64,000 bases of DNA from an uncultured Pelagibacteraceae bacterium (GCA_902587755.1 CACIMN010000002.1:124001-188000), one strand, 5' to 3'. Counted from the first letter of the stretch, positions 8,122 to 18,036 are shown. Notes: generated from the letters alone by a model not told the origin. Program-made: numbers and translations.

Positions 8122-9109
8122 TTTTTTTTTATTTTTTATTTTTACTTCTATTAACTTCTCATTTGCTGATATCAATAAAGAATTTGAAAATTGGAAATTA
8201 AATTTTAAAAAAATAGCTTTAGAAAACAATATTTCAGAAAAAACGTTTGATAGAGTTATGTCCGATACTAAATTTTTATCAGATGTAATAAAATATGACA
8301 GGTATCAACCTGAATTTTATGAAGATACTAAAACTTATATTTCAAAAAGAACATCTTCAAAAAAAGTCTCGTTAGGAAAAAAATTCTATGAAAAAAATTC
8401 AACGTTAATAAATACTGTTGAAAAAGAATTTAATATAGAAAGAGAGTTACTGTTAGCTTTAATGGGAATAGAAACTAATTTTGGGACTTATGTTGGTAAA
8501 ATGGATATTTTGTCCTCTTTGGCAACTTTAAGTTTTGATAAAAGAAGATCAGAATTTTTTACAAATGAATTATTGACACTTTTACGATTAATAGAAAATG
8601 AACAAATAGATTATAAAACGTTATATGGATCTTGGGCTGGTGCTTTTGGTTTTTTTCAATTTATGCCATCAACAATGAAAAATTATGCAATAGACCATGA
8701 TGACAATGGATATATAGATTTAAAAAATAATAATGATGCTTATGCTTCAGCATCAAACTATTTAAATCAAATAGGTTGGAAAAGTGAGAAACCTTGTTTT
8801 TATAAAATTGATTTATCAGAGAATATACCAAGTAAATATTTGAACATTTCTGCAAAAAAACTTCATGATAAAAAAAAATTAAAATATTTTAGAAAATTTA
8901 TTAAAAATAATGATCAAATAGACAAAAAGTACAACGCTTTTAAGGTTGCCATTATAACTCCAGATAAAGATATTATACCTGATGCCGAAACTTTAATTCC
9001 AGCTTATGTCGTATTTGATAACTATGAGATAATATTAAAATGGAATAGATCATTGCGATTTGCTTTAGCCGTTTGTACATTAAAAGATAAATTTAAAAAT
9101 GAACTTTAA
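8108..9109 (+). CDS. mltB: membrane-bound lytic murein transglycosylase B family
   Basis: Peptidoglycan-cleaving enzyme that makes 1,6-anhydroMurNAc ends. The catalytic Glu is in LMGIETNFGTYVG, and the conserved segments YGSWAGAFGFFQFMPST and DHDDNGYIDL (EF-hand-like) are typical of MltB. The 333 residues begin with a signal peptide (residues 1-20, FFLFFIFTSINFSFA) without a lipobox, so it should be soluble in the periplasm. Next to it are a SPOR-domain protein and a D,D-carboxypeptidase, forming a cell-wall remodelling group. Confidence 0.92.
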   Translation: MKLVNFFLFFIFTSINFSFADINKEFENWKLNFKKIALENNISEKTFDRVMSDTKFLSDVIKYDRYQPEFYEDTKTYISKRTSSKKVSLGKKFYEKNSTLINTVEKEFNIERELLLALMGIETNFGTYVGKMDILSSLATLSFDKRRSEFFTNELLTLLRLIENEQIDYKTLYGSWAGAFGFFQFMPSTMKNYAIDHDDNGYIDLKNNNDAYASASNYLNQIGWKSEKPCFYKIDLSENIPSKYLNISAKKLHDKKKLKYFRKFIKNNDQIDKKYNAFKVAIITPDKDIIPDAETLIPAYVVFDNYEIILKWNRSLRFALAVCTLKDKFKNEL

Positions 9110-9860
9110 AAAACTCATATTAATCATTTCTATATTTTTTTTGTCTGCATGTAATCAATTTGATCAAGAAAATAAAAACTTAGTTTATATTACTGACCAA
9201 AAGTATAGTAATACTGGATTTACTTTAATTTATGATGATGAATTAAAAAAAGAAAAAAAAATATCAAAAAAAATTGATAATAGATCTCTTTTAATTTTCC
9301 ATAATAAAATTAAAAAAAATTCATTTGTTAAAATTACAAATCCAGTTAATGATAAGTCAATCATAGCTGAAGTAATCTCTAATAATGTTAATTTCCCATC
9401 TTTTTATAACTCTGTAATTACAAAACGAATTGCTGAGGTGCTATCACTGGACCCCAAAGAACCTTATATTGATCTTGTTTTAATCTCAAAAAGTTCAACA
9501 TTTGTAGCTAAAAAAGCAAAGACTTTTGATGAAGAGAAAAGTGTAGCTGAAAAAGCTCCTGTTGACGGAATTACAATAGATAATCTGGGTGAAGAAAAAA
9601 ACAAAGAAATCAAAATAAAAAAACATAAATTTTTATATTCAATAAAGATCGCAGATTTTTATTACAGAGACTCGGCAGAAAATATGGTTGATAGAATAAA
9701 AGATGAGACAAATATAAAAAAACCTGTAATTAAGAAATTATCTAAAACTAAATATAGGGTATTATTGGGTCCATTTAATGATATAAAAAAACTAGAAAAA
9801 TCATTTAATGAAATAAAAGTGTTAAATTTTGAAAATATAGAGATATTAAAAGATGTTTAA
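9099..9860 (+). CDS. RlpA-like lipoprotein with SPOR domain
   Basis: Lipoprotein signal with lipobox FFLSAC (Cys18). The middle part (about 30-135) resembles the double-psi beta-barrel of RlpA, with segments like KNSFVKITNPVNDKSIIAEV and a terminal YIDLVLI strand. The RlpA signature INDRGPF is not present and reads VISNNVNFPSF, so lytic activity is doubtful. Residues about 173-250 look like a SPOR domain (FLYSIKIADFYYRDSAENM ... YRVLLGPF), which binds denuded glycans at division sites. It overlaps mltB by 11 bases and dacC by 8. Likely a septal wall-binding factor; the symbol is withheld because of the degenerate barrel. Confidence 0.75.
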   Translation: MNFKKLILIISIFFLSACNQFDQENKNLVYITDQKYSNTGFTLIYDDELKKEKKISKKIDNRSLLIFHNKIKKNSFVKITNPVNDKSIIAEVISNNVNFPSFYNSVITKRIAEVLSLDPKEPYIDLVLISKSSTFVAKKAKTFDEEKSVAEKAPVDGITIDNLGEEKNKEIKIKKHKFLYSIKIADFYYRDSAENMVDRIKDETNIKKPVIKKLSKTKYRVLLGPFNDIKKLEKSFNEIKVLNFENIEILKDV

Positions 9861-11004
9861 AATATTATTAATTGTAATTTTTTTTAGTTTTTCATTAGTA
9901 AATTTTTCAAAAGCTAATTTTGATGTAAAAGCAAGAACTGCAATATTACAAGACTATCATTCTGGTGAAATTCTCTATGAAAAAGAGCCAGATATTTCAA
10001 TTTATCCAGCCTCTATGACAAAAATAATGACAGCAATTATTGCTTTTGATCTAATAAAATCAGGTGATCTTAGTTTAGATGAAAAATTTATAATATCAGA
10101 GAGAGCTTGGAGATTATCTACATCCGGATACTCATCGATGTTTATAATGGTAGGTGATCAGGTTTCTGTAGAAAATTTATTAAGAGGTATTATTGTTGCT
10201 TCCGGAAATGATGCTTGTATTGCATTAGCTGAAGGTATAGCAGGCACTGAAGAAGAATTTGCAATTTTAATGACTGCTAAAGCAAAAGAATTAGGAATGG
10301 ATAATACAAACTTTTCTAATTCATCAGGAATAAATGACCCCAATAATTACTCAACTGTTAGAGATATTTTAAAAATGTCTAGATATTTAATTAAAGAACA
10401 TCCTGAATTTTACAAAATGTTTGCTGAAAAAGAATTTACGTGGGATAGAACAGGGGGTGATCCAATAACACAAGGTAATAGAAATCCTTTACTTTATAAA
10501 AATCTTGGAGCAGATGGAATAAAAACTGGTTATTTAGCAGTTGAAAAATATTCTTTAGCATCATCAATAGATAGAAATGGTAGAAGATTAATAGCTGTGG
10601 GAAGTGGCTTTAAATCAAAAAACTCCAGATCCAGAGAAAGCACAAAATTACTTACATTTGGTCTTACCAATTATGATCTTGTTGAAATAGCTATAGCGAA
10701 TAAACCATTACATAAAATTGATGTTTGGTTAGGAAAAGAGAATAGTGTGGAAGCATATACAAAGGAGGATATTTTTAAAACAATCAAAAAAGCGAAAAAA
10801 AAACTTTTAAAAGTTGTTGTTAAGTATGATGGACCAGTCGAAGCACCAATTAAAAAAGATCAAAAAATAGCCACTTTAAGAGTTGTTTATGATCAAGAAC
10901 TTGTTGGTGAGTATGATCTACTTTCATCGAAAGAAATTAAAAAAGTTAATTTTTTTACAAGATTAATAAAATCAATAAATTATCTAATTTGGGGTGATGT
11001 CTAA
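9853..11004 (+). CDS. dacC: D-alanyl-D-alanine carboxypeptidase (PBP5/6 type)
   Basis: Low-molecular-weight penicillin-binding protein that trims the terminal D-Ala from peptidoglycan stem peptides. The three serine-acylase motifs are present: SMTK (Ser54, Lys57), SGN in ASGNDACIALAE, and KTG in DGIKTGYLA. Residues 1-21 are a signal peptide, and the C terminus has the beta-domain (about 285-360) plus an amphipathic tail (FFTRLIKSINYLIW) typical of membrane-associated PBP5/6. It overlaps the upstream SPOR gene and the tmk start. dacA or dacF would be equally valid names; the paralogue label is uncertain. Confidence 0.92.
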   Translation: MFKILLIVIFFSFSLVNFSKANFDVKARTAILQDYHSGEILYEKEPDISIYPASMTKIMTAIIAFDLIKSGDLSLDEKFIISERAWRLSTSGYSSMFIMVGDQVSVENLLRGIIVASGNDACIALAEGIAGTEEEFAILMTAKAKELGMDNTNFSNSSGINDPNNYSTVRDILKMSRYLIKEHPEFYKMFAEKEFTWDRTGGDPITQGNRNPLLYKNLGADGIKTGYLAVEKYSLASSIDRNGRRLIAVGSGFKSKNSRSRESTKLLTFGLTNYDLVEIAIANKPLHKIDVWLGKENSVEAYTKEDIFKTIKKAKKKLLKVVVKYDGPVEAPIKKDQKIATLRVVYDQELVGEYDLLSSKEIKKVNFFTRLIKSINYLIWGDV

Positions 11005-11611
11005 AAAACCCATCATTGTTTTTGAGGGTATAGAGGGCAGTGGTAAGAGCCATCATATTAATAAAGTTTCAAACTTTTTAGATAAAAAAAAAATAAAATA
11101 TATAAAAATAAGAGAACCAGGAGGAAGCTTAAATTCTGAAAAAATAAGAAGATTAATCTTAAATAAGAAATCTAATTTTAATATTAATACTGATTTACTT
11201 TTATATTTAGCAGCGCGTAGTGAAAATATAAATCTTATAAAAAAATCATATATGAAAAAAATTATTTTGATTGATAGATTCGTAGACTCAACTATTGCAT
11301 ATCAACATTATGGAATGGGTGTCGATTTAAAAATTATTAAAATCATAAATAAATTTCTATTAAAAAATATTAAAGTCAACTTTACTTTTCTTAATGTTGT
11401 AAATAAAAAAAATTTATTTCAAAGATTAAAAAAAAGGAAATCATTAAATAGATATGATCATTTTGATATGAATTTTTATAATAAAGTTCAAAAAGGTTTT
11501 TTAAAATTAGTAAAACTAAATAAAAAATCGTACAAAATAATAGACTCTAATTTAGATATAAAAAAAAATGAATATTTAATAATAAATCAAATTAAAAAAT
11601 TAATAAAATGA
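10997..11611 (+). CDS. tmk: thymidylate kinase
   Basis: Phosphorylates dTMP to dTDP. P-loop FEGIEGSGKSHH at residues 8-19, substrate motif REPGG, DR(Y/F) motif as LIDRFVDSTIAYQ. The 204-205 residue length is normal. Start chosen at ATG 10997, inside the end of dacC; a GTG at 10994 directly before it is also possible. The stop overlaps the holB start by four bases (ATGA). tmk-holB-metG-tatD is a widespread bacterial gene order. Confidence 0.95.
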   Translation: MSKKPIIVFEGIEGSGKSHHINKVSNFLDKKKIKYIKIREPGGSLNSEKIRRLILNKKSNFNINTDLLLYLAARSENINLIKKSYMKKIILIDRFVDSTIAYQHYGMGVDLKIIKIINKFLLKNIKVNFTFLNVVNKKNLFQRLKKRKSLNRYDHFDMNFYNKVQKGFLKLVKLNKKSYKIIDSNLDIKKNEYLIINQIKKLIK

Positions 11612-12537
11612 ATTTAAGTCCCTTAACTCAAATAAATTTATTTGAGCATAAAGAAATTTTAAATCAATTAACCAAATTATCTAAAAACGATACTTTGCCT
11701 AATAAAATTCTTTTATCTGGTGAAAAAGGTATTGGCAAATCAACATTAGCATATCATCTAATCAATTTTGTATTGTCAGAAAACGAAGAATATCCCTATG
11801 ATTATGAAAATAATAAAATTAATCCAGATAATAAGTCATACAAACTTATACTAAATAAATCTAACCCAAATTTTTACTTAATTGATGTCTTAGAGGAAAA
11901 GAAAAATATTGATATAAATCAGATTAGGGAATTGATAACAAATCTAAACAAATCCTCATTTAATAATAAAAAAAGATTTGTTTTAATTGATAATATCGAA
12001 TTATTAAACTTAAATTCTATTAATGCTTTGTTGAAAATTTTAGAGGAACCTAATGAAAATATAAATTTTATTTTAATAAACAACAATAAAAGAGTGTTAC
12101 CAACTCTTAAATCCAGATGTTTAAATTTTAAAGTTTTTTTAACAAAAGATCAGTCTATTAGAATTTTTAATCAATTACTAGAAAATGACATGAATAATAT
12201 CATTAATAATAAGTTATTAGATTATTATGCAACACCTGGAAAATTATTTAAATTAATTAAGTTATCTGAGAAATATGATTTGGATATTGTTAATTTTGAT
12301 TTAGATACCACTCTAAAAACTCTAATTAAAAATAAAATTTATAAAAAGGATAAATCAATTATTGAAATTATTTATTCCTTTATTGAACTTTATTTTAGAA
12401 ACAATATATCTATTAAAAATATTAGTTTACTAAAGTCATACCATTATTTTTTAGGAAAAATTAATAATACTAGAATTTATAATTTAGACGAGGAAACATT
12501 ATTTATGGAATTTGAGGATAAAATACTAAATGGTTAA
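11608..12537 (+). CDS. holB: DNA polymerase III subunit delta'
   Basis: Clamp-loader subunit of the replicative polymerase. AAA+ domain with Walker A SGEKGIGKSTL (about residues 37-47), a short linker instead of the zinc cysteines seen in many homologues, the conserved LLKILEEPNENINFILI segment (SRC-motif region follows as LKSRCLNF), and a C-terminal helical collar domain. The 309 residues are in the normal range. ATGA overlap with tmk and eight-base overlap with metG indicate translational coupling. Confidence 0.93.
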   Translation: MNLSPLTQINLFEHKEILNQLTKLSKNDTLPNKILLSGEKGIGKSTLAYHLINFVLSENEEYPYDYENNKINPDNKSYKLILNKSNPNFYLIDVLEEKKNIDINQIRELITNLNKSSFNNKKRFVLIDNIELLNLNSINALLKILEEPNENINFILINNNKRVLPTLKSRCLNFKVFLTKDQSIRIFNQLLENDMNNIINNKLLDYYATPGKLFKLIKLSEKYDLDIVNFDLDTTLKTLIKNKIYKKDKSIIEIIYSFIELYFRNNISIKNISLLKSYHYFLGKINNTRIYNLDEETLFMEFEDKILNG

Positions 12538-14071
12538 AACTTATTATATTACAACGCCTATATACTACCCATCAGCCAAACCTCATATGGGTCATGCATA
12601 TTCAAGTATTATCTCAGATTTTTTCGCGAGATTTAAAAAAATTGACGATTATCAGGTTCATTTTCTTACTGGTACTGACGAACATGGATTAAAAATTCAA
12701 AGATCTGCGGAAAAAGCAGGGAAGGAACCTTTAGTATTTTGTGATCAAATTAGTCAAACCTTTAGAGATCTCTCCAATACTTTGAATTTATCAAATACTG
12801 ATTTTATAAGAACTACAGAAGCTAGACATAAAAAAACAGTTCAACATCTTTGGAATGAACTTGAGAAAAATGATGACATATATTTATCAAATTATTCTGG
12901 ATGGTATTCTGTATCAGATGAAGCCTTTTATAACGAAGACGAAATTGAGGAATTTGATGGAAAAAAAATTTCAATATCTTCAAAATCTCCTGTTGAATGG
13001 ATTGAAGAAGAATCTTATTTTTTTAGACTTTCAAAGTGGGAAAAACCGTTATTAGATTATTACGAAGCAAATCCAGATTTTATTGCTCCACTATCTAGGA
13101 AAAATGAAGTTATTAGTTTTGTAAAAAGTGGTCTTAAAGATCTTTCTGTAAGTAGAAAAAGTTTTTCATGGGGCATACCTGTTCCAAATAATAAAAACCA
13201 TGTGATATATGTATGGCTCGATGCTTTAACAAATTATTTAAGTGCATTAAACTATCCTAATACAAATGATGATTTATTTAAAAAATTTTGGCCAGCCTCA
13301 ATACATTTAATTGGAAAAGATATACTCAGATTTCATGCTGTTTATTGGCCTGCCTTTTTATTAGCAGCAAAAATAGATTTACCAAAAAGAGTTTACGGAC
13401 ATGGATGGATATTATCAGGAGAAGAAAAAATGTCTAAATCTAAAGGGAATATTCTTGATCCACTTGAAATAATTAAAAAGTATGGCCTAGATCCTTTAAG
13501 ATACTACTTAATCAAAGAAGTTTCTTTTGGGAATGATGGAAATATATCTCAAGAAAGACTAGAAGATTGTATTAATAGTGATCTAGCTAACAATTTTGGA
13601 AATTTATGTCAGCGTGTAACCGCTTTTGCAATAAAAAATTGTAATGGAAAAATTCCATTAGAAGTAAAATTTCATGATCAGGATTTAATAATACTAAATA
13701 AGTATAAAGATAATTTAGATAATATTAGGTCGCAAATTGACAATCAAAATATTAATTTTTATATTGATTATATTGTAAATTCACTTTTTGAAGCTAACAA
13801 ATATTTTAATGATCAAGAACCATGGAAAAAAAAAGACGATATAATTAGATTAAATACTATTGTTTACACCACTTTAGAAATTGTAAGAAAAATAAGTTTT
13901 TTACTATATCCAATTATTCCTGAATCTTCTTTAAAGGCATTAAAGATCTTTGACATAGAAGAAAAAAATATAAAATTAGACTCAGTTTCAAATAATGAGT
14001 ATTTAACAAAAGGTAATTATATCCATAAAATAGACATACTTTTTAAAAAAATAGAGAAAAACAATGATTGA
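12530..14071 (+). CDS. metG: methionyl-tRNA synthetase
   Basis: Class I aminoacyl-tRNA synthetase charging tRNA-Met. HIGH-like site PHMGHAYSS near residue 20, KMSKS loop as EEKMSKSKGN (about 300), and the anticodon-binding helical domain after about 370. The 513-residue form lacks the C-terminal dimerisation (EMAP-like) domain, typical of the short alphaproteobacterial type. The connective peptide carries no clear zinc-knuckle cysteines. It overlaps both neighbours by eight bases. Confidence 0.97.
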   Translation: MVKTYYITTPIYYPSAKPHMGHAYSSIISDFFARFKKIDDYQVHFLTGTDEHGLKIQRSAEKAGKEPLVFCDQISQTFRDLSNTLNLSNTDFIRTTEARHKKTVQHLWNELEKNDDIYLSNYSGWYSVSDEAFYNEDEIEEFDGKKISISSKSPVEWIEEESYFFRLSKWEKPLLDYYEANPDFIAPLSRKNEVISFVKSGLKDLSVSRKSFSWGIPVPNNKNHVIYVWLDALTNYLSALNYPNTNDDLFKKFWPASIHLIGKDILRFHAVYWPAFLLAAKIDLPKRVYGHGWILSGEEKMSKSKGNILDPLEIIKKYGLDPLRYYLIKEVSFGNDGNISQERLEDCINSDLANNFGNLCQRVTAFAIKNCNGKIPLEVKFHDQDLIILNKYKDNLDNIRSQIDNQNINFYIDYIVNSLFEANKYFNDQEPWKKKDDIIRLNTIVYTTLEIVRKISFLLYPIIPESSLKALKIFDIEEKNIKLDSVSNNEYLTKGNYIHKIDILFKKIEKNND

Positions 14072-14825
14072 TTCACACTGTCATCTAGATCATGAACCAT
14101 TATTAAGCGATTTAGCTAATGTAATACAAAGATCAAAAGAAGTTGGTATAAAAAAATTACTTACTATCTCAACTTCGTTTGAAAGTTTTTCTAGAGTAAA
14201 AGATTTAATTAATAAAGATGAGATGATCTATGGCACAATTGGTATTCATCCTCATGAAAGCTCCAGAGATATTATCACTTCAAAGCAGATCATTGAAAGT
14301 CTCAATGAAAACTCAAAAATTATTGGAATTGGAGAAACTGGATTAGATTTTTATTATAATAATAGTGAAAAAGATAAGCAGATAGCAAGTTTTAAAGAAC
14401 ATATAGATGCATCCATAAAAACCAATAGTCCATTAATTGTTCATTCAAGAGATGCAGAAAAAGATACTTTTGAGATTTTAAATGAATATAAAAATGAAAA
14501 CCTTAAAATTTTGATGCATTGTTTTACTGGGTCTAAAGAATTCTCTAAAAAACTAATGACTTTAAATTCATTCTTTTCAGCAAGTGGTATAATTACTTTT
14601 AAAAACTCATTAGATTTGCAACATACGTTCAAATCTATTCCTATGGATAATATCTTAATTGAGACAGATAGTCCTTTTTTAGCACCCGTTCCTAAAAGAG
14701 GAAAAAAAAATGAACCATCATTCATTGATTATACTGCTGCAAAATTAGCTGAAATTAAAAATATATCCAAAGAAGATCTTATCAAAAAAACTACAGATAA
14801 TTTTAATAAACTATTTTTTAATTGA
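14064..14825 (+). CDS. tatD: TatD family metal-dependent hydrolase/DNase
   Basis: TIM-barrel metallohydrolase. N-terminal metal site DSHCHLDHEP, Glu ligand in GIGETGLDFYY, HSRDAEKDTFEIL, HCFTGS, and the final IETDSPFLAPVPKRGKKNEP. Family members act as 3'-5' DNA/RNA exonucleases; the cellular role in this organism is not known. It is coupled to metG by an eight-base overlap and followed by the MBL hydrolase, the usual metG-tatD-MBL order in alphaproteobacteria. Confidence 0.94.
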   Translation: MIDSHCHLDHEPLLSDLANVIQRSKEVGIKKLLTISTSFESFSRVKDLINKDEMIYGTIGIHPHESSRDIITSKQIIESLNENSKIIGIGETGLDFYYNNSEKDKQIASFKEHIDASIKTNSPLIVHSRDAEKDTFEILNEYKNENLKILMHCFTGSKEFSKKLMTLNSFFSASGIITFKNSLDLQHTFKSIPMDNILIETDSPFLAPVPKRGKKNEPSFIDYTAAKLAEIKNISKEDLIKKTTDNFNKLFFN

Positions 14826-14830
14826 AATTA

Positions 14831-15601
14831 ATGCAATTTATTATTTTAGGCTGTGGTAGTTCAATGGGTGTACCAAGACCAGACGGTTTTTTTGGTAACT
14901 GTGATCCTGAAAATAAAAAAAATTATAGAACAAGATGTTCAGCTTTAATAAAAACTACAGATGAAAATATCCTCATAGATACATCTCCTGATCTACGTCA
15001 ACAACTTTTAAGACATAAAATAAAAAAAATTAATAAAGTGATATATTCTCATATGCATGGGGATCAAACTCATGGAATAAATGATCTGAGATCTTTTTAT
15101 ATAAACAGCAGAAAACAGCTTGATGTTTACGCTGATAAATATACTTCTAAATATCTTAATTCTACATTTTCTTATATATTTAAAAGCTACTCAAAAGAAT
15201 ATCCTGCAACCCTTAAACTTAATAAACTACCAAAAAGAATATTTGCAAAAAATAATAATAAAAAGATTAGTATTCAATCAATTATGGTTGAACATGGTAA
15301 GGTTAAATCAAATTGTTTTATTATTAATAAAAAATTGGCGTATATTAGTGATGTAAGTAAAATTTATAACAAAGATCATAAGTATTTTAAAAATCTAAAA
15401 TATTTAGTTATTGATTGCTTGTGGTACAATTTCCATCCTTCACATTTTAATTTAGAGACTTCACTAGCTATAATTAAAAAATTCAAACCCAAAAAAGCTA
15501 TTCTCACAAATTTATCTCCAGTTTTGGATTATAAAGTGCTTAAAAAAATGCTGCCAAAAAATGTTGTTCCAGCACATGATGGATTAAGTATTAACTTATA
15601 A
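14831..15601 (+). CDS. MBL-fold metallo-hydrolase (PhnP-like)
   Basis: Metallo-beta-lactamase fold protein resembling PhnP-type phosphodiesterases: N-terminal LGCGSSMGVPRP, two-metal motif SHMHGDQTHGIND (HxHxDxxHG), Asp in YISDVSKI, and C-terminal His in VPAHDG. Start taken at ATG 14831; an in-frame TTG at 14822 overlapping the tatD stop is the alternative. There is no phn gene nearby, so PhnP identity is not implied. Its 3' end overlaps the convergent glutathione peroxidase gene by six bases. Confidence 0.88.
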   Translation: MQFIILGCGSSMGVPRPDGFFGNCDPENKKNYRTRCSALIKTTDENILIDTSPDLRQQLLRHKIKKINKVIYSHMHGDQTHGINDLRSFYINSRKQLDVYADKYTSKYLNSTFSYIFKSYSKEYPATLKLNKLPKRIFAKNNNKKISIQSIMVEHGKVKSNCFIINKKLAYISDVSKIYNKDHKYFKNLKYLVIDCLWYNFHPSHFNLETSLAIIKKFKPKKAILTNLSPVLDYKVLKKMLPKNVVPAHDGLSINL

Positions 15602-16138
15602 AATATCTTCTATAATTTTAATTAACTTTTTTGACATAGGTTTGGTCATGGATGCAAATGTATCTTCTATTTTACCTTCTTTATTAATTAAAATTTTGTG
15701 AAAATTCCACTTTGGTACTGCTGATTTACCATGATTTTCTTTTGCCCATTTGAAAATTTCATGAGCATTTTTACCTTTAACTTCCGTAATAGTTGTTAAT
15801 GGAAAGTTGATATTAAAATTTACTTCACAAAATTCTTTTACATCTGCATCACTATTTTTTTCTTGATTAAATGAATTAGATGGAACACCAAGAACAATTA
15901 AGCCTTTTTCTTTATATAAGTCCCACAATTTTTGTAATTCTTCATATTGTCTAGTAAACCCACAATAACTTGCTGTATTAACAACTAAAATAACTTTATT
16001 TTTGTAATCTTTAAAATTAATTATTTCACCAGTTATACTCTCTATACTGAAATCATAAATTTTTTTTTCGTAGTTTGCAGTTGCCGAGGTTTTAAAAAAA
16101 AACATAACTATAGATAATAGAAATATTACTTTTTTCAT
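15596..16138 (-). CDS. glutathione peroxidase family thiol peroxidase, exported
   Basis: Cysteine-type GPx: NTASYCGFTRQYEELQ contains the peroxidatic Cys in place of selenocysteine, followed by GVPSNSFNQEKN (catalytic Gln/Asn region) and the WNFHKILIN motif (conserved Trp/Asn). Residues 1-20 form a signal peptide (FLLSIVMFFFKTSATA), so it probably acts on peroxides in the periplasm. Bacterial members often use thioredoxin-like reductants, so glutathione use is not assured. The ATG overlaps the nhaA stop (ATGA), making it the last gene of a three-gene reverse unit. Confidence 0.92.
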   Translation of the reverse strand: MKKVIFLLSIVMFFFKTSATANYEKKIYDFSIESITGEIINFKDYKNKVILVVNTASYCGFTRQYEELQKLWDLYKEKGLIVLGVPSNSFNQEKNSDADVKEFCEVNFNINFPLTTITEVKGKNAHEIFKWAKENHGKSAVPKWNFHKILINKEGKIEDTFASMTKPMSKKLIKIIEDIL

Positions 16139-17316
16139 TTATTTGGTTTATTTGGCGTGAGTAAAATTAAAAAATAACCAAATAATGTTGATAATAACGA
16201 TCCAGTTAATACCCCAATTTTTACACCATCCATATATTGCATGTTTTCGACAAAAGCTAAATTTCCAACAAATAAACTCATTGTAAAACCAATCCCAGTA
16301 AGTACACCCACACCATAAAAATTGTACCAACTTGTATCGTTTGGCATTTGGGCTACTTTTAATTTTATCGATATATAAGAAAATATAAATACTCCAAGTT
16401 GTTTACCTAGAAACAGTCCAAGTACAATGCCTAAAGGAACTTTATCCAGTAATGAAGCAAATGATAAACCATCTAATGATACTCCAGCATTTGCAAATGC
16501 AAATAAAGGCATTATCCCAAAAGCCACATACGGACTAATTGCATGTTCTATTTTAATCAATAAAGAAAAATCTTTTTCTTTTTTTCTATGAGGAATTGTC
16601 ATGGCTAATAGAACCCCCGCAATAGTAGCGTGTATTCCTGAGTTATGTGTAAAATCCCAAAGGAAAAGACCTACAACCAAGTAAGGTAGAAACTTTTTAA
16701 TATTAAATTTGTTAATTAATAATAAAATAATAAATGCTAATAACATTAAGGTTAAATATTTAATACTCAGATCTCCAGAGTAGAATAGGGCAATAATTAC
16801 TATTGCTCCTAAATCATCAATTATAGCTAATGCAGTTAAGAATACTTTTAAAGATAAAGGAACTCTTTTACCTAATAAAGATAATACTCCTAAAGAAAAA
16901 GCGATATCAGTAGCTGATGGAATTGCCCATCCATTTAATGTTTCAGTATCTCCAAAATTTATGAAAACATAAAATAATGCAGGAACTAACATACCTCCTA
17001 CTGCAGCTATGATTGGTAAAAGAGCTTGTTTAATATTAGAAAGTTCCCCTTGTAAAAATTCTCTTTTAATTTCTAACGTAACAAAGAAAAAGAAAATTGC
17101 CATTAAGGCATCATTGATCCAATGCAATACTGATAATTTTAATCCGAAATTATTAATACCTATAAATAAATATTTATTTAGAGTAGCAAAATATAAATCT
17201 GCTAGGCCAGAATTACTTATAAATAATGCAATTATTGCAGCAAACAACAATACCAATCCACTTGCAGCTTCTAGTTTAAAAAACCATTTAAAAGGCTTAG
17301 ATATATAATTAATCAT
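16135..17316 (-). CDS. nhaA: Na+/H+ antiporter NhaA
   Basis: Electrogenic Na+/H+ exchanger of the inner membrane. About 12 hydrophobic helices over 393 residues; the ion-binding Asp pair is in TALAIIDDLGAIVIIALFY. The segments SATDIAFSLGVL and SGIHATIAGVLLAMTIP are typical of NhaA, as is GIGFTMSLFVGNLAF near the end. It lies eight bases after the zinc-ribbon gene and overlaps the glutathione peroxidase start. In a marine bacterium it likely serves sodium/pH homeostasis. Confidence 0.96.
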   Translation of the reverse strand: MINYISKPFKWFFKLEAASGLVLLFAAIIALFISNSGLADLYFATLNKYLFIGINNFGLKLSVLHWINDALMAIFFFFVTLEIKREFLQGELSNIKQALLPIIAAVGGMLVPALFYVFINFGDTETLNGWAIPSATDIAFSLGVLSLLGKRVPLSLKVFLTALAIIDDLGAIVIIALFYSGDLSIKYLTLMLLAFIILLLINKFNIKKFLPYLVVGLFLWDFTHNSGIHATIAGVLLAMTIPHRKKEKDFSLLIKIEHAISPYVAFGIMPLFAFANAGVSLDGLSFASLLDKVPLGIVLGLFLGKQLGVFIFSYISIKLKVAQMPNDTSWYNFYGVGVLTGIGFTMSLFVGNLAFVENMQYMDGVKIGVLTGSLLSTLFGYFLILLTPNKPNK

Positions 17317-17323
17317 AAAAAAC

Positions 17324-17824
17324 TTAAATTAGGTCTATAATAAATAGTTTTATATCTTGCAATGTTTCAAAAAGGTTAAATAGTATAATTTCTAATCCTG
17401 GAAACACATTAATTAGTGGAGTTTTTAGAGTATCTAGCAAGATAATTAATGCTACAAAAGATATAATAAATACTATTAAATATGAAAAAAACTTACTTCC
17501 TTTATTTTCTGTTTTTTTAAGTGTAGTATTTTTTGTTTGTTTTTCTGAATTTTTTTCTTTTTTTTTATTATTATTTATTTCAGTTATAATTATTTCTTCT
17601 GGTTGTTGTTTCTCTTCTATTTTATCTTTTTTATTTTCAGCTTTTGTTTCAATATCTTCACTGATAATTTCATATTTCAGCTCTAGTGCTTCATTATTTT
17701 TTTCTTGGATATTATAAAACCAAACATGATTACATGATCCACATTGTAAATCTCTACCTTCATCTGGTATTAAAGAATTATCAATTTTGAATTGCTTGTT
17801 ACAATTTGGACAAGTAATTATCAT
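17324..17824 (-). CDS. MJ0042-type zinc-ribbon membrane protein
   Basis: N-terminal zinc ribbon with paired CxxC motifs (TCPNCNKQFKI ... LQCGSCNHVW, residues 4-36), then a long charged low-complexity linker (about 45-115), then one hydrophobic helix (about 116-136) and a short amphipathic tail. This architecture recurs in alphaproteobacteria and its function is unknown. It is the first gene of the reverse unit with nhaA and the peroxidase, starting 95 bases from the divergent tRNA-Pro. Confidence 0.8.
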   Translation of the reverse strand: MIITCPNCNKQFKIDNSLIPDEGRDLQCGSCNHVWFYNIQEKNNEALELKYEIISEDIETKAENKKDKIEEKQQPEEIIITEINNNKKKEKNSEKQTKNTTLKKTENKGSKFFSYLIVFIISFVALIILLDTLKTPLINVFPGLEIILFNLFETLQDIKLFIIDLI

Positions 17825-17918
17825 GCCTCGTTATATACCAGATTTTAATCAAATTTCTTTTAATTTTGGCTTCTTTATGCATTGAAATTATCAATAACTG
17901 CTGTATTAGTACTCGGAT

Positions 17919-18000
<82 letters not shown>

Positions 18001-18036
18001 AAGCAAGTATATCAATACTTATTTCATCACAAAACA

